Shown piece by piece: positions 24,924 through 33,553 of a stretch of DNA of 64,000 bases. Origin of the DNA: Acidobacteriaceae bacterium (GTDB lineage Bacteria; Acidobacteriota; Terriglobia; Terriglobales; Acidobacteriaceae); NCBI GenBank assembly GCA_003134655.1, contig PLBY01000161.1, positions 62,001 through 126,000 of the forward strand. Direction: 5' to 3'. Within the stretch, counting starts at the first letter, position 1. Every line of letters begins with the position of its first letter. Both the position numbers and the translations under genes were made by a program. The notes beneath the pieces are model-generated. The model saw only the letters and a program-made list of their open reading frames with translations. It was not told where the DNA came from and ran no database searches.

Positions 24924-26279
24924 ATGAAACCCATTGATCGTGCCCGCCTGCAGTCCCTGATGCAACGCGAACAGATGAAGTTTGCGGACGAGCGTCCGAA
25001 GTCGAAGGCGCTGTTTGAGAGGGCGCGCAAGTCGCTGCTCGCGGGCGTGCCCATGAACTGGATGGTGAAATGGGCGGGGGCATTCCCTCCGTTTGTGCGG
25101 GAGGCACAGGGGGCGCACTTCTTCGACGTGGACGGGCATCGCTACATCGATTTTTGCCTGGGTGATACTGGAGCGATGACGGGACATTCTCCATCCGCCA
25201 CGGTGAAGGCGGTGGAAGACCAGGCGCGGCGCGGGATTACGCTGATGTTGCCGGGGGAAGATTCGATTTTTGTGGCGGAGGAATTGCAGAAGCGGTTTCA
25301 GTTGCCATTCTGGCAGTTCGCGCTCACGGCGACGGACGCGAATCGATTCTCGATCCGGCTGGCGCGGCAGATTACGGGGCGGCCGAAGATCCTGGTTTTC
25401 AACTGGTGCTATCACGGGACGGTCGATGAAACATTCATCACGCTGGATGCGAATGGAGTGGCTGGGCCGCGGTCGGGGAATATTGGGCCTCCCGTGAATC
25501 CGGCGGTCACGACCAAGGTGGTGGAGTTCAACGACGTCGACGCATTGGAGGCCGCGCTTGTCTCGGGGGACGTGGCTTGCGTGCTGGCCGAGCCGGCGAT
25601 GACGAATGTGGGGATTGTGCACCCGCAGCCTGGTTATCACAAGGCGCTGCGGGAACTCACGCGCGAGTACGGGACGTTGCTCATTATTGATGAGACGCAC
25701 ACCATCTGCGCCGGGCCCGGCGGGTTCACGCGGGCAGAGAATCTTGAGCCCGACATTTTGGTTTTTGGAAAGGCCATTGGAGGTGGAATTCCGGGCGCGG
25801 CTTATGGGTTTTCGCAGGAAGTCGCCGACCGGATTGCGGCTAAGCACGAACTGGAGAATTGCGATGTCGGCGGGATTGGAGGGACGCTGGCGGGGAACGC
25901 TTTGTCGCTCGCGGCGATGCGCGCAACGTTGACTAAAGTTCTTACAAAAGAGGCGTTCGACCGGATGATTCCGATGGCGGAGCGCTGGACCGCAGGTGTG
26001 GCGAAGGCGATCGCCGACGCGGAACTGCCGTGGCATGTGACGCGTCTTGGGTGCCGGGCGGAATATTTGTTTGGTCCTACAAAGCCGAAGAACGGCGCGG
26101 AGGCGCATGATGCAATGGACTTTGAGCTGGAACGGCTCATGCATCTTTATGCGATGAATCGGGGAATCCTGCTCACGCCGTTTCATAACATGGCGCTGAT
26201 GTCGCCGCAGACGGAAGCGGAGGATGTGGACCGGCATACGAAGGTGTTTCGCGAGGCGGTGCGGGAACTGGTGAGGTAG
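24924..26279 (+). CDS. Class III aminotransferase, glutamate-1-semialdehyde aminomutase-like
   Basis: The 451-residue product from ATG 24924 (a TTG at 24918 is possible) is a PLP enzyme of fold type I. AQGAHFFDVDGHRYIDFCLG is the class III opening, VFNWCYHGTVDE the stacking region, LLIIDETHT holds the PLP Asp, and LVFGKAIGGGIPGAAYGFS holds the Schiff-base Lys. The closest recognised group is GSA aminomutase/related transaminases. No heme genes are near, and the LTATDANRFSIRLAR segment (usually SGTEA) is altered, so a different amino donor or acceptor is likely. Confidence 0.8.
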   Translation: MKPIDRARLQSLMQREQMKFADERPKSKALFERARKSLLAGVPMNWMVKWAGAFPPFVREAQGAHFFDVDGHRYIDFCLGDTGAMTGHSPSATVKAVEDQARRGITLMLPGEDSIFVAEELQKRFQLPFWQFALTATDANRFSIRLARQITGRPKILVFNWCYHGTVDETFITLDANGVAGPRSGNIGPPVNPAVTTKVVEFNDVDALEAALVSGDVACVLAEPAMTNVGIVHPQPGYHKALRELTREYGTLLIIDETHTICAGPGGFTRAENLEPDILVFGKAIGGGIPGAAYGFSQEVADRIAAKHELENCDVGGIGGTLAGNALSLAAMRATLTKVLTKEAFDRMIPMAERWTAGVAKAIADAELPWHVTRLGCRAEYLFGPTKPKNGAEAHDAMDFELERLMHLYAMNRGILLTPFHNMALMSPQTEAEDVDRHTKVFREAVRELVR

Positions 26280-26348
26280 ATTCCCCAACCCGTGCTGCAA
26301 GAAACGCGGCTATGGAGCATGTGAAAGCGCGAGTGTTTATAAGGTAGA

Positions 26349-26400
26349 GATCCTTCGACTGCGCGAGCTCATTCGAGCTCGCTTCGCTCAGGATGACAAT
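26349..26400. repeat. GATCCTTCG-hairpin-CTCAGGATGACA element
   Basis: GATCCTTCGACTGC and CTCAGGATGACA ends enclose GCGAGCTC (26363-26370) pairing with GAGCTCGC (26375-26382). It has the same ends as the element at 6963-7023 with a different inner stem. Confidence 0.6.
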
Positions 26401-26469
26401 TTTCGGGGTGGTTATGCTCACGAGACAACCTCAGAGTGGGCGGGAGGTCTGTTAGTCTGTCTCTTCCGC

Positions 26470-27561
26470 ATGAGAGGCTCCACGTCGACGCTTTTACTGG
26501 CTTTGGGGGCGCCGTTGATGTTTACGGCGTGCGCTACGATGGGGCCGCCGCAGCCTCCGTCGCTGGCGTTGCCAAAGGCGCCTACCGACCTGCGGGCGGT
26601 GCGCAAGGGCGATCGCGTCATTCTTACTTGGACTGCTCCCAGCGTTACGACCGATCGCCAGACTGTGCGGAGCGCGGGTCCGACGCGGATCTGTCGGGGA
26701 CTTGAACCGGAGTTGACGCGGTGTGGAACTCCGGTAGGTCAGGCGACGGCACAGGCGATTGCCGCCACCAATCACACTTCTGTGCAGAAAGTTTCAGGAT
26801 CGTACTCCGATGGGCTTGGCGGGACGTTGCAGAGCGACAATCCTTCCAGCTTTATTACCTACGCGGTTGAAGTGCTCAATGCCGGCGGCCGCGGCGCGGG
26901 GCTGTCGAATCAGGTCCGGGTTTCGCTGGTTCGGACGCTGCCGCCGCCGAGGGAGTTTGCCGCGCGTGTCACGGGTCAGGGAGTGGTGCTGACTTGGGCG
27001 AACGATGTTCCCCCCGCCGGTTCTGCACCTGTGCACTACCTCTACCGGATTTATCGCCGCCTTGAAGGAAGTCAGGAGCAGATTCTTGCCGGGCAGATTC
27101 CGGCGGGAAGCGAGCCTATTCTCACCCTCACCGATTCGAGCATCGAGTGGGGAAAGACGTACGAATATCGCGCAGAGACCGTTACGGTGGTGGCTCAGGA
27201 GAGTAAGCCTGAGCTGCAGGTCGAAGGGGACGACACGCCGGAGATTAAGGTTTTCGCGGACGATGTTTTTCCGCCGGCGGTTCCATCGGGGCTGCAGGCT
27301 GTGGCTTCGGGGCCGGGACAGAAGACGTTCATCGATCTGGTGTGGGCGCCGGTGACCGATGTCGATCTGGAAGGCTACAACGTTTATCGTCACGAAGAGG
27401 GCGGTGCGCCGGTGAAGGTGAATGCGGCGCTTTTGAGGACGCCGGCTTATCGGGATGACTCGGTTGATGCGGGGAAGAGTTACTTGTATTCGGTGTCGGC
27501 CGTCGACGTGCGCGGGAACGAGAGTGCGCGATCCGAGGAAGCGGGCGAGACGGTGCCGTGA
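26470..27561 (+). CDS. Lipoprotein with fibronectin type III-like domains
   Basis: The 363-residue protein starts with a lipoprotein signal (LLLALGAPLMFTAC, lipobox FTAC with Cys21). Three FN3-like modules follow: PTDLRAVRKGDRVILTWTAP, PREFAARVTGQGVVLTWAN, and PSGLQAVASGPGQKTFIDLVW with YNVYRHEEGG and AGKSYLYSVSAVDVRGNES. FN3 modules bind proteins or polysaccharides; the protein should sit on the outer or inner membrane facing the periplasm or outside. No enzyme domain is seen. Confidence 0.72.
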   Translation: MRGSTSTLLLALGAPLMFTACATMGPPQPPSLALPKAPTDLRAVRKGDRVILTWTAPSVTTDRQTVRSAGPTRICRGLEPELTRCGTPVGQATAQAIAATNHTSVQKVSGSYSDGLGGTLQSDNPSSFITYAVEVLNAGGRGAGLSNQVRVSLVRTLPPPREFAARVTGQGVVLTWANDVPPAGSAPVHYLYRIYRRLEGSQEQILAGQIPAGSEPILTLTDSSIEWGKTYEYRAETVTVVAQESKPELQVEGDDTPEIKVFADDVFPPAVPSGLQAVASGPGQKTFIDLVWAPVTDVDLEGYNVYRHEEGGAPVKVNAALLRTPAYRDDSVDAGKSYLYSVSAVDVRGNESARSEEAGETVP

Positions 27562-27571
27562 TGGAGTCTCA

Positions 27572-27640
27572 GGGGCTGAAGCCCAGAGATCTATTGGGAC
27601 GATCACGCGGCCCTGAAGGGCCGCTCTTCCACGGTGGCTC
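27572..27640. repeat. Hairpin-rich intergenic stretch
   Basis: GGGCTGAAGCCC and GCGGCCCTGAAGGGCCGC are short perfect hairpins of the GGCTnAAGCC type; similar GAGGCTAAAGCCTC and AGCGCTAAAGCGCT hairpins stand at 37379-37429. No gene is seen in 27562-27775. Confidence 0.4.
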
Positions 27641-27775
27641 ACGCAGTGTGCCTCAGCAGCCCGATCTAAAGCAGCGCGATCTGAATCGCGTGAGAGAGTG
27701 GTTCCCACCGGCCCTCGGGAAAATATTTCCCTTCGGTGCGCTTCAAATTCGATGGATATGGTTAGATAGAGGGCG

Positions 27776-28576
27776 ATGAAATATTGCCGGTTTCAATTCA
27801 ATGGCCAGGCCCAGTACGGGCTGGTTGAGTCCGTTGGCGGGCGGGACGCGATTGTGCGCGTGCTGCTTACTGCTCCTGAAGAGGCTGACGGGGACATGGA
27901 AAGTCTGCGCACACGGCGGATCGAGGCGATTCCGCTGGAGGAGGCGGCGTTGCTGCCGCCGGTGCGTCCGTCAAAGATCGTGTGCGTGGGGCGGAATTAT
28001 CGCGAGCACGCGGCCGAGTTGGGGCACGACGTGCCGCAGGAGCCGCTGATCTTTCTGAAGGCCACCTCGGCGCTGCTGCCGCCCGGCGGGTTTGTGCGGC
28101 GTCCGAAGATTTCGCAGCGCGTCGATCACGAGGGCGAGCTGGGCGTGGTGATTGGCAAGACTTGCTACCAGCCGGCGGCGGATGCGGACATCCGGCAATA
28201 CATTTTGGGATACACGTGTGTGAACGACGTGACGGCGCGCGACCTGCAGAATAAAGACGGGCAGTGGAGCCGGGCCAAGGGGTTCGATACGTTCTGTCCG
28301 GTTGGGCCGGTGGTGACAGACGAGATTGATCCGTGGGCGGGCGTGGGCGTTCAGACGCGCGTGAATGGGCAGATTAAGCAGGATGGCAACACGCGGGATT
28401 TCATTTTTACTCTCGACGTAGTAATCCGGCATATTGCGCAGGCGATGACGTTGTTTCCTGGGGATTTGATTCCGAGCGGGACCCCGGCGGGCGTGGGGCC
28501 GCTGGTGGCGGGGGATGTGGTGGAAGTGAGCGTGGAGGGTGTGGGGACGCTTAGGAATTCGGTAATGGATGAGTAG
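27776..28576 (+). CDS. Fumarylacetoacetate hydrolase-family protein
   Basis: The 266-residue protein has an N-terminal swivel domain and a FAH catalytic domain: KIVCVGRNYREHAAELG, PLIFLKATSALLPPG, RVDHEGELGVVIGK (metal-binding Glu pair), CVNDVTARDLQ, KGFDTFCPVGP and LIPSGTPAGVGP. This family includes isomerases/decarboxylases of aromatic meta-cleavage and oxaloacetate-type hydrolases; the exact substrate is unclear. The strand and start match a rightward run with the FN3 gene, but no shared pathway is apparent. Confidence 0.85.
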   Translation: MKYCRFQFNGQAQYGLVESVGGRDAIVRVLLTAPEEADGDMESLRTRRIEAIPLEEAALLPPVRPSKIVCVGRNYREHAAELGHDVPQEPLIFLKATSALLPPGGFVRRPKISQRVDHEGELGVVIGKTCYQPAADADIRQYILGYTCVNDVTARDLQNKDGQWSRAKGFDTFCPVGPVVTDEIDPWAGVGVQTRVNGQIKQDGNTRDFIFTLDVVIRHIAQAMTLFPGDLIPSGTPAGVGPLVAGDVVEVSVEGVGTLRNSVMDE

Positions 28577-28675
28577 ACAACGCGGCTATTGGGTACGATC
28601 TTGAAAACCGCCGCCGCGCGATGAACGTGCTCGACATACCAACTGTAAATCGAGTTCCATTCTGGCGGTCGAAAC

Positions 28676-29308
28676 GTGCGAAACGCGGCATTGCGGCTAT
28701 TCGTTCTGGGCGCGACAGGAAAAACTGGCAGCGCACTCGTCGCGCAGGGTCTAGCGCGCGGACATCAAGCCACAACTTTCGGACGTTCTGTGTTTGGAGG
28801 TACAACGACGTTGCTGCGGAACGTCGTTGGCAATCCCATGCACGCGAACGAACTCGCGGCGGCTCTGCCCGGTCATGATGTAGTGCTCTCGGTTCTGGGG
28901 ACGCGCGGACTGGGATCGACATCCGTGCTGGCGGACAGCGTGCGGTCCACGATTGAGGCGATGGTCCGCGTGAACCAGAGGCGGCTCGTGATCCTTTCTT
29001 CGGTGCTATTGGACTCCGGTCTCGAGTGGGTACCGCGATTGATCGGGAGCACGGTTCTCCGGCATCATGTCCGCGATCAGCGCGCGATGGAAAAGCAGAT
29101 CACCGCGAGCGGCCTTGACTGGACCGTGATTCGGGCATCGCGCTTCAACCACGGCGGGTTCACCGGGCAATACGTCGTGAGTGCTGAGTCCGAGAATGCT
29201 GTGCGTGCACCCATCAGCTGTGAAGATGTGGCGTGCCTGATGCTCGATACAGCGGAACGCGGCGATTGCGTCAGACAGGTCGTGCGGATTTGTGGAGCAA
29301 CTCGTTGA
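28676..29308 (+). CDS. NAD(P)-binding, NmrA-like oxidoreductase
   Basis: The 210-residue product starts at a GTG (28676) and opens with a Rossmann motif LFVLGATGKTGSALVAQGLA. VVLSVLGTRGLGST, RLVILSSVLLD and WTVIRASRFNHG match the atypical short-chain group (PF13460 type) that acts as flavin or quinone reductases or redox sensors. The next gene overlaps its stop. Substrate unknown. Confidence 0.72.
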   Translation: MRNAALRLFVLGATGKTGSALVAQGLARGHQATTFGRSVFGGTTTLLRNVVGNPMHANELAAALPGHDVVLSVLGTRGLGSTSVLADSVRSTIEAMVRVNQRRLVILSSVLLDSGLEWVPRLIGSTVLRHHVRDQRAMEKQITASGLDWTVIRASRFNHGGFTGQYVVSAESENAVRAPISCEDVACLMLDTAERGDCVRQVVRICGATR

Positions 29309-29751
29309 CTCTCTTTGTCGTGTTTCTGTTTCTCGCCATCTACAACGCGGGTTGCATGACAACGCTGCAGATTCAGCATTACGGCATTTACCCATTTGTC
29401 GGCAGAGAGAATTTCGCTGCTTATATGCGTGCGAACAATCGAGCCGCAACAGTACCAACGATTTTGCCTGCTTTGTCCCTGCTGTTGGTTGCGGTGACGT
29501 TGGTGGCTTACCGTCCGGCTTTCATGCGGCCGTTCGAGACTGCCGCCATTCTGGGGTTCAATCTAATTGCACTTGCGTCGACGTTTGTGTGGCAGCGCCG
29601 CATTCAAGCTGTGGCCGGTTATGACGCGGAGAAAGTGCGCACCTTGATCGCGACCAATTGGATCCGTACGGCGGCGCATCTGGGGATTGCCATCCTGGCG
29701 ATGAGGATCCTGCTTCGCGTGCTCGACACCGCTGCGGCTGTGGCTCCATGA
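29305..29751 (+). CDS. Four-helix membrane protein
   Basis: About 148 residues with four hydrophobic helices (TLFVVFLFLAIYNAGCM, ILPALSLLLVAVTLVAY, AAILGFNLIALASTFVW, LGIAILAMRILLRVL) and a conserved-looking LIATNWIRTAAH stretch before the last one. The start is unclear: TTG at 29305 overlaps the previous stop (TTGA) and keeps the first helix whole; TTG 29290 is another choice. It may belong to the DUF1772-type group, with low certainty. It is probably cotranscribed with the NAD(P)-binding gene. Confidence 0.55.
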   Translation: MTLFVVFLFLAIYNAGCMTTLQIQHYGIYPFVGRENFAAYMRANNRAATVPTILPALSLLLVAVTLVAYRPAFMRPFETAAILGFNLIALASTFVWQRRIQAVAGYDAEKVRTLIATNWIRTAAHLGIAILAMRILLRVLDTAAAVAP

Positions 29752-29779
29752 ACGATCGACGCAACTCGTTCAAGCGTTC

Positions 29780-30064
29780 CTACTGCAGCCGGAATCTTTC
29801 CTTCATCAGCCGTTGCAGGCGGGGTTTGTAGAGGAGATCGTAGGCGAGTTCTTTGTCGGGGAACATGGCGAGGGCGGCGCGCTTGGCTCCGGCGGCCAGT
29901 TCTGAGGCTTCTTCTACGGTGAGGTTGGGGTCCTGGCTGATGACGGACATCACCATGCTGATCATCACTTGCAGGCGGCGGATTTTGCGGGCTTCCTCTT
30001 CGCGCTCTTGCTGCTCCGGCATGGGAAAGCTCGGTTCCTGCCTGGCCTGTTGATGCATGTTCAT
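29780..30064 (-). CDS. Conserved small soluble protein, unknown function
   Basis: The 94-residue product from the ATG at 30064 follows GAAGGGG at good spacing; longer in-frame starts up to 30151 exist. The sequence is charged and helical (EQQEREEEARKIRRLQVM, then EEASELAAGAKRAALAMF and KPRLQRLMKERFRL). No motif is recognised. It is convergent with the membrane protein and alone on its strand. Confidence 0.5.
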   Translation of the reverse strand: MNMHQQARQEPSFPMPEQQEREEEARKIRRLQVMISMVMSVISQDPNLTVEEASELAAGAKRAALAMFPDKELAYDLLYKPRLQRLMKERFRLQ

Positions 30065-30267
30065 GGTGTCCCCTTCTTCGTCCCACATAAATGCGCCCAC
30101 AGTTTTGGATGACGCGGCGCGGTCCGGCGTTGCGCCGATGGTTCCTGCCATTCTGCCTCATTTGCGGAGGAAAGCAACTACACAAAGGTGTCGTTCTGGG
30201 GTCATTGCTGTAGGTTCGTCGCGGGCGAGAAGCGGTAGCATGGAGAGGTTTCGGCTTTTAAAACAAA

Positions 30268-30380
30268 AGCCCCACTTCTCGCAATAAACGCGAGAAATGG
30301 GGCACCCGGAAGAACACGCGGAGCTTCGCTCCTGGACAGCCGAGGGCGGCTGTCCCCACATGAGTAGTTGTCCCCACATG
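30268..30380. repeat. Mixed hairpin repeats with CCCCACAT ends
   Basis: GCCCCACTTCTCGC / GCGAGAAATGGGGC (30269-30302) form one hairpin, GGAGCTTCGCTCC a second and GACAGCCG(A)GGGCGGCTGTC a third, ending CCCCACAT at 30354-30361. A second TGTCCCCACATG lies at 30369-30380. The 30065-30448 gap holds nothing else that I can support. Confidence 0.5.
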
Positions 30381-30448
30381 AGCACGGGAAGAGTAAAATT
30401 GCGGGGCAAGGTGGGAGTCGATCAGGTCGATTCCAGATTGGAGATGTC

Positions 30449-30784
30449 ATGGCAGAAGCCGGCAATTCGGCCGCTGATCGGCAGCCGCGTCCTGATTCCC
30501 GTCCTAATCCTAACGAGAAACTGGTGAAGGTGTTTGGTTCGGAGCAGGAACCGGAGGCGCTGGTGGTGAAGGGGTTGCTTGATTCGGCGGGCATCGACAG
30601 CGATCTGACGTCGGCGTCGCTGGTGCAGGATGCGTTTCCGGGACTGGGCGGGATGATCCTGCTGGTGCGGGAAGAGGACGCGGAAGAGGCCCGGCGCGTG
30701 ATTGCGGAGGGAAGGCGGTCGGCACCGGACGATGACTCAACGGCGGAGATTGCGATCATTGAAGAGCCGCCACCGAAGGCGTGA
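30449..30784 (+). CDS. DUF2007-like putative signal-transducing protein
   Basis: The 111-residue protein starts at ATG 30449 (GGAG seven bases upstream). LVKVFGSEQEPEALVVKGLL, DSAGIDSDLTSAS and LLVREEDAEEARRVIAEG match DUF2007, a GlnB-like small fold of unknown role. The tail is acidic. The last 29 bases overlap the end of the convergent comEC gene. A longer frame from 30368 would begin inside a repeat. Confidence 0.65.
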   Translation: MAEAGNSAADRQPRPDSRPNPNEKLVKVFGSEQEPEALVVKGLLDSAGIDSDLTSASLVQDAFPGLGGMILLVREEDAEEARRVIAEGRRSAPDDDSTAEIAIIEEPPPKA

Positions 30785-33398
30785 CCGAGTGGCCGTCGAG
30801 GTAGAAGGTGACGGCTCCGTCGAGATCGGTGCGGTAGACGCGGGCTCCCGCGTCGGCGAGGCGGCCGAGAGTTTCCATGCGCGGCAGGCCGAAGGAATTT
30901 CCTGATCCTACTGAAATCACGGCGAACTGTGGACTGGCAGAGGCCAGCAGTTCGGGCGTGGTGGCATTGTTGCTTCCGTGGTGGCCCACCTTCACTAAGT
31001 TCGCGCTGGGATGATGGAGCGCGGCGATGCGGCGTTCCACCTGCTTCTCGGCATCTCCTTCCAGCAAGACCGACGATGCACCGAAGTTCACTTGCAGCAC
31101 CATGGAATCGTTGTTGATCGGCTTGCTGCTGACGAACCAGTCGCGCGGCGGGAACAGCACGCACACGGTCGCTCCGCCATAGTCGAATTGGTCTCCTTCC
31201 CAGTGGTGCACAACTTTGACGCCGAGTGCTTGCGCTGTGGCGATCACGTTCTCCAGGGCCTGACTTGGCGGCAGCAATCCTACCCATAATTCCTTCGGCC
31301 TGAAATTCTTGAGGACGGCGATTATGCCACCGATGTGGTCGGAGTGTCCGTGGGTGATGGCGACGGCGTCGAGGCGGGAGATGCCGCGGGTCCATAGATA
31401 GGGAGAGACGACGTCTTCGCCGAAGTCGAGTTGCGAGCCGCCGGGACCGATGGGGCCTCCGGCATCGATCAACAGAGTGCGGCCTTCGGGAGTGACGAGC
31501 AGGGTGGAATCGCCCTCACCGACGTCGATGGAAGTCACTTCTAAAACTCCGGGACGTGTGTGCGGTGCGGCGGGGATGAATGCGAGGGCAATCGACGCGA
31601 ACAGGATGGCGGTGAGTCCAATCCATGTCAGGAGTGGACGCCGGCGCGCCGACCACATGGCGAGCACAAGTGCGGCGGCCGCGAGTGTAATCATGACGAG
31701 CGACGGCATGGGGACACGTAGATCGGACACTCGCAGGGCGCCGAGGCCGCGGACTGTGCCGGTGATACCGTCAACCGCGAACGTGGTGAGAAGCACGGGA
31801 AGTTTGGCCAGCCAGGGCGAGACCGATCCCAAGGCGAGCGCGGCGACGGCGGCGGGCATCATCAGTTGCACCAACGGGACGACGATCACGTTCGAGGGCA
31901 GTCCGATTGTAGTGGCGCGATGGAAGTAGTACGCCATGGGAAGGGCGAGTCCCATCTGCATGACGGCAGAGATGAAGAGCAGTTCCCATGCAGCGAGGGA
32001 AAATCCGACTGTGGTGCGGACCAGGCGGCGTGACCACGTCCCTCCCACGAAAAGGGCGATGCGTGCGGCGATGAATTGCAGATCGACGCGGAACTGGGCC
32101 ACGCCCGGGGGCAGAAGCGCGGCATAGTCGTTGGAGTCCCAATGGGCGAGCGCTTGTTTCTGGAGTTGGGAGGTGCGTTGCAGGATGGGGATTCCGATGG
32201 CGGCGACGATGAGCACGCAGACGAACGTCATCTGGAAGCTGGCAGTGAAAAGCTGGCGCGGGTCGACGATCAGCAATCCCAGCGCGGCCGCGCCGAGCGC
32301 ATTGACCATGGCGCGATCGCGGTAGAGCAGGCGCGTTCCTAAGTAGATGGCGCACATTAACGTGGCGCGCCAGACCGGAGCTCCGACCTCGGTGATGAAG
32401 GCATAGGCGACGCAGAATGCTACGGTCAGCAGAGTCGCGGGAACGTCGGCCAGGCGGAGGCGACGGAGCGTCCAGAAGACGACGAAGGCGAGGATGCTGA
32501 CGTTCATTCCGGAAACGACGAGGACGTGGTAAGTGCCGGAGCGCTGAAAGTCGATGCGAGTGTCGCGGTCGATGAAGGCCTCTTCGCCGATGACCATGGC
32601 GTCGATGAGCGCGGCCTCGCGCGGGGGCCAGAGTTGGTGCACCTTGGCGACGATGCCACGATGCAGGCGGCTGCGCCAGGAGGCGATGCGGTTTCCGGTA
32701 AAGCCGGGGAGGCGTTCGACATTTTCTATTTTGGCCGAGGCCAGCGCGGCGATGCCGCGATCGGCGAGGTATCCCTGATAGTCGAAGGCTCCGGGATTGC
32801 GAAAATTGCGCGGGAGCCTGAGCTTGGCGGAGAAGTGGATGCGGTCGCCGTAGTGGAAGACTGGAATGGCCGCGGTGGGTGCGTGCGTTTCGGAGGCTTC
32901 TTCCGGAGTTGCGTCGTTCGGGCGCGGGCTGTAGATGTTCAGGCGGATGCCGGAGTGGATGGCTTCGCTCTGGCCTGTTGCTGTCTGAACGGTTTCTGAT
33001 TCGACGTCGACGGTCTGCCGGATTTCGTTGAAGCCGCCTTGCTGCAGGCGTCCGTCGCCGGTGATGTGGGCGGTGATTTGGAGTTCCTGACGGTCGGCGT
33101 AGGGTTGAATGCTGGTGTCGAGTCGGGTGGAGGCGTCGCGTACCTGGATGAGGAGGGCGCCTGCGAGGAAGAAGGCGCCTAGAGCGAGAAGCCAACCTAA
33201 GCCGGAACGGCGCTGCGCGAAGTATGATGCGGCCGCTATGAACGCGGTGGCGGCGATGGTCCACCACAGCGCTGGGCGCCATAGGTAGACTCCGGCGATG
33301 ATGCCAAGGGAATAGGATACGGCCGCCCAGAGCATGGGCTGCCGGGGAGCTTTGAGGTGGAACGCGGGCGGTGGGGCCGCGGTGGGAATTGCGTTCAT
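30756..33398 (-). CDS. comEC: ComEC/Rec2-family DNA internalisation protein
   Basis: ComEC forms the inner-membrane channel for single-stranded DNA in natural transformation. The 880 residues include an N-terminal membrane/OB-like part (DUF4131), the ComEC core with GTYHVLVVSGMNVSILAFV and many helices, and a C-terminal metallo-beta-lactamase-like domain with THGHSDHIGG (about 681), DAGGPIGPGGS and KVGHHGSNNATTPE. It appears intact, and its 3' end overlaps the convergent DUF2007-like gene. No other com genes are in the window. Confidence 0.9.
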   Translation of the reverse strand: MNAIPTAAPPPAFHLKAPRQPMLWAAVSYSLGIIAGVYLWRPALWWTIAATAFIAAASYFAQRRSGLGWLLALGAFFLAGALLIQVRDASTRLDTSIQPYADRQELQITAHITGDGRLQQGGFNEIRQTVDVESETVQTATGQSEAIHSGIRLNIYSPRPNDATPEEASETHAPTAAIPVFHYGDRIHFSAKLRLPRNFRNPGAFDYQGYLADRGIAALASAKIENVERLPGFTGNRIASWRSRLHRGIVAKVHQLWPPREAALIDAMVIGEEAFIDRDTRIDFQRSGTYHVLVVSGMNVSILAFVVFWTLRRLRLADVPATLLTVAFCVAYAFITEVGAPVWRATLMCAIYLGTRLLYRDRAMVNALGAAALGLLIVDPRQLFTASFQMTFVCVLIVAAIGIPILQRTSQLQKQALAHWDSNDYAALLPPGVAQFRVDLQFIAARIALFVGGTWSRRLVRTTVGFSLAAWELLFISAVMQMGLALPMAYYFHRATTIGLPSNVIVVPLVQLMMPAAVAALALGSVSPWLAKLPVLLTTFAVDGITGTVRGLGALRVSDLRVPMPSLVMITLAAAALVLAMWSARRRPLLTWIGLTAILFASIALAFIPAAPHTRPGVLEVTSIDVGEGDSTLLVTPEGRTLLIDAGGPIGPGGSQLDFGEDVVSPYLWTRGISRLDAVAITHGHSDHIGGIIAVLKNFRPKELWVGLLPPSQALENVIATAQALGVKVVHHWEGDQFDYGGATVCVLFPPRDWFVSSKPINNDSMVLQVNFGASSVLLEGDAEKQVERRIAALHHPSANLVKVGHHGSNNATTPELLASASPQFAVISVGSGNSFGLPRMETLGRLADAGARVYRTDLDGAVTFYLDGHSVTPSVAALQ

Positions 33399-33418
33399 AA
33401 GACTAGGTGGCGGAAACC

Positions 33419-33512
33419 CGCGGGCGAGACGCCCCCGGGACAGCCGGCAGGATGCCGGCGCTACCTAAGAGAGCTTCGCCCAGCGGACAGCCGAAGGCGG
33501 CTGTCCCCACAT
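33419..33512. repeat. Intergenic repeat with CCGGCAGGATGCCGGCGCTAC module
   Basis: The hairpin CCGGCA-GGA-TGCCGG followed by CGCTAC matches 39240-39260, and GACAGCCGAAGGCGGCTGTC with CCCCACAT matches the right arm of the 43777-43886 element. It is a composite of two recurring modules. No gene lies in 33399-33553. Confidence 0.55.
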
Positions 33513-33553
33513 CAGCCCTGGGGACTGCCGAGGCGGCTGCCTCGACACAAGTT

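Noticed and set aside
24756..26300. 514-residue minus-strand open frame opposite the aminotransferase
   Set aside because: It is Arg/His/Pro-rich antisense sequence without motifs, and the plus-strand enzyme is clear.
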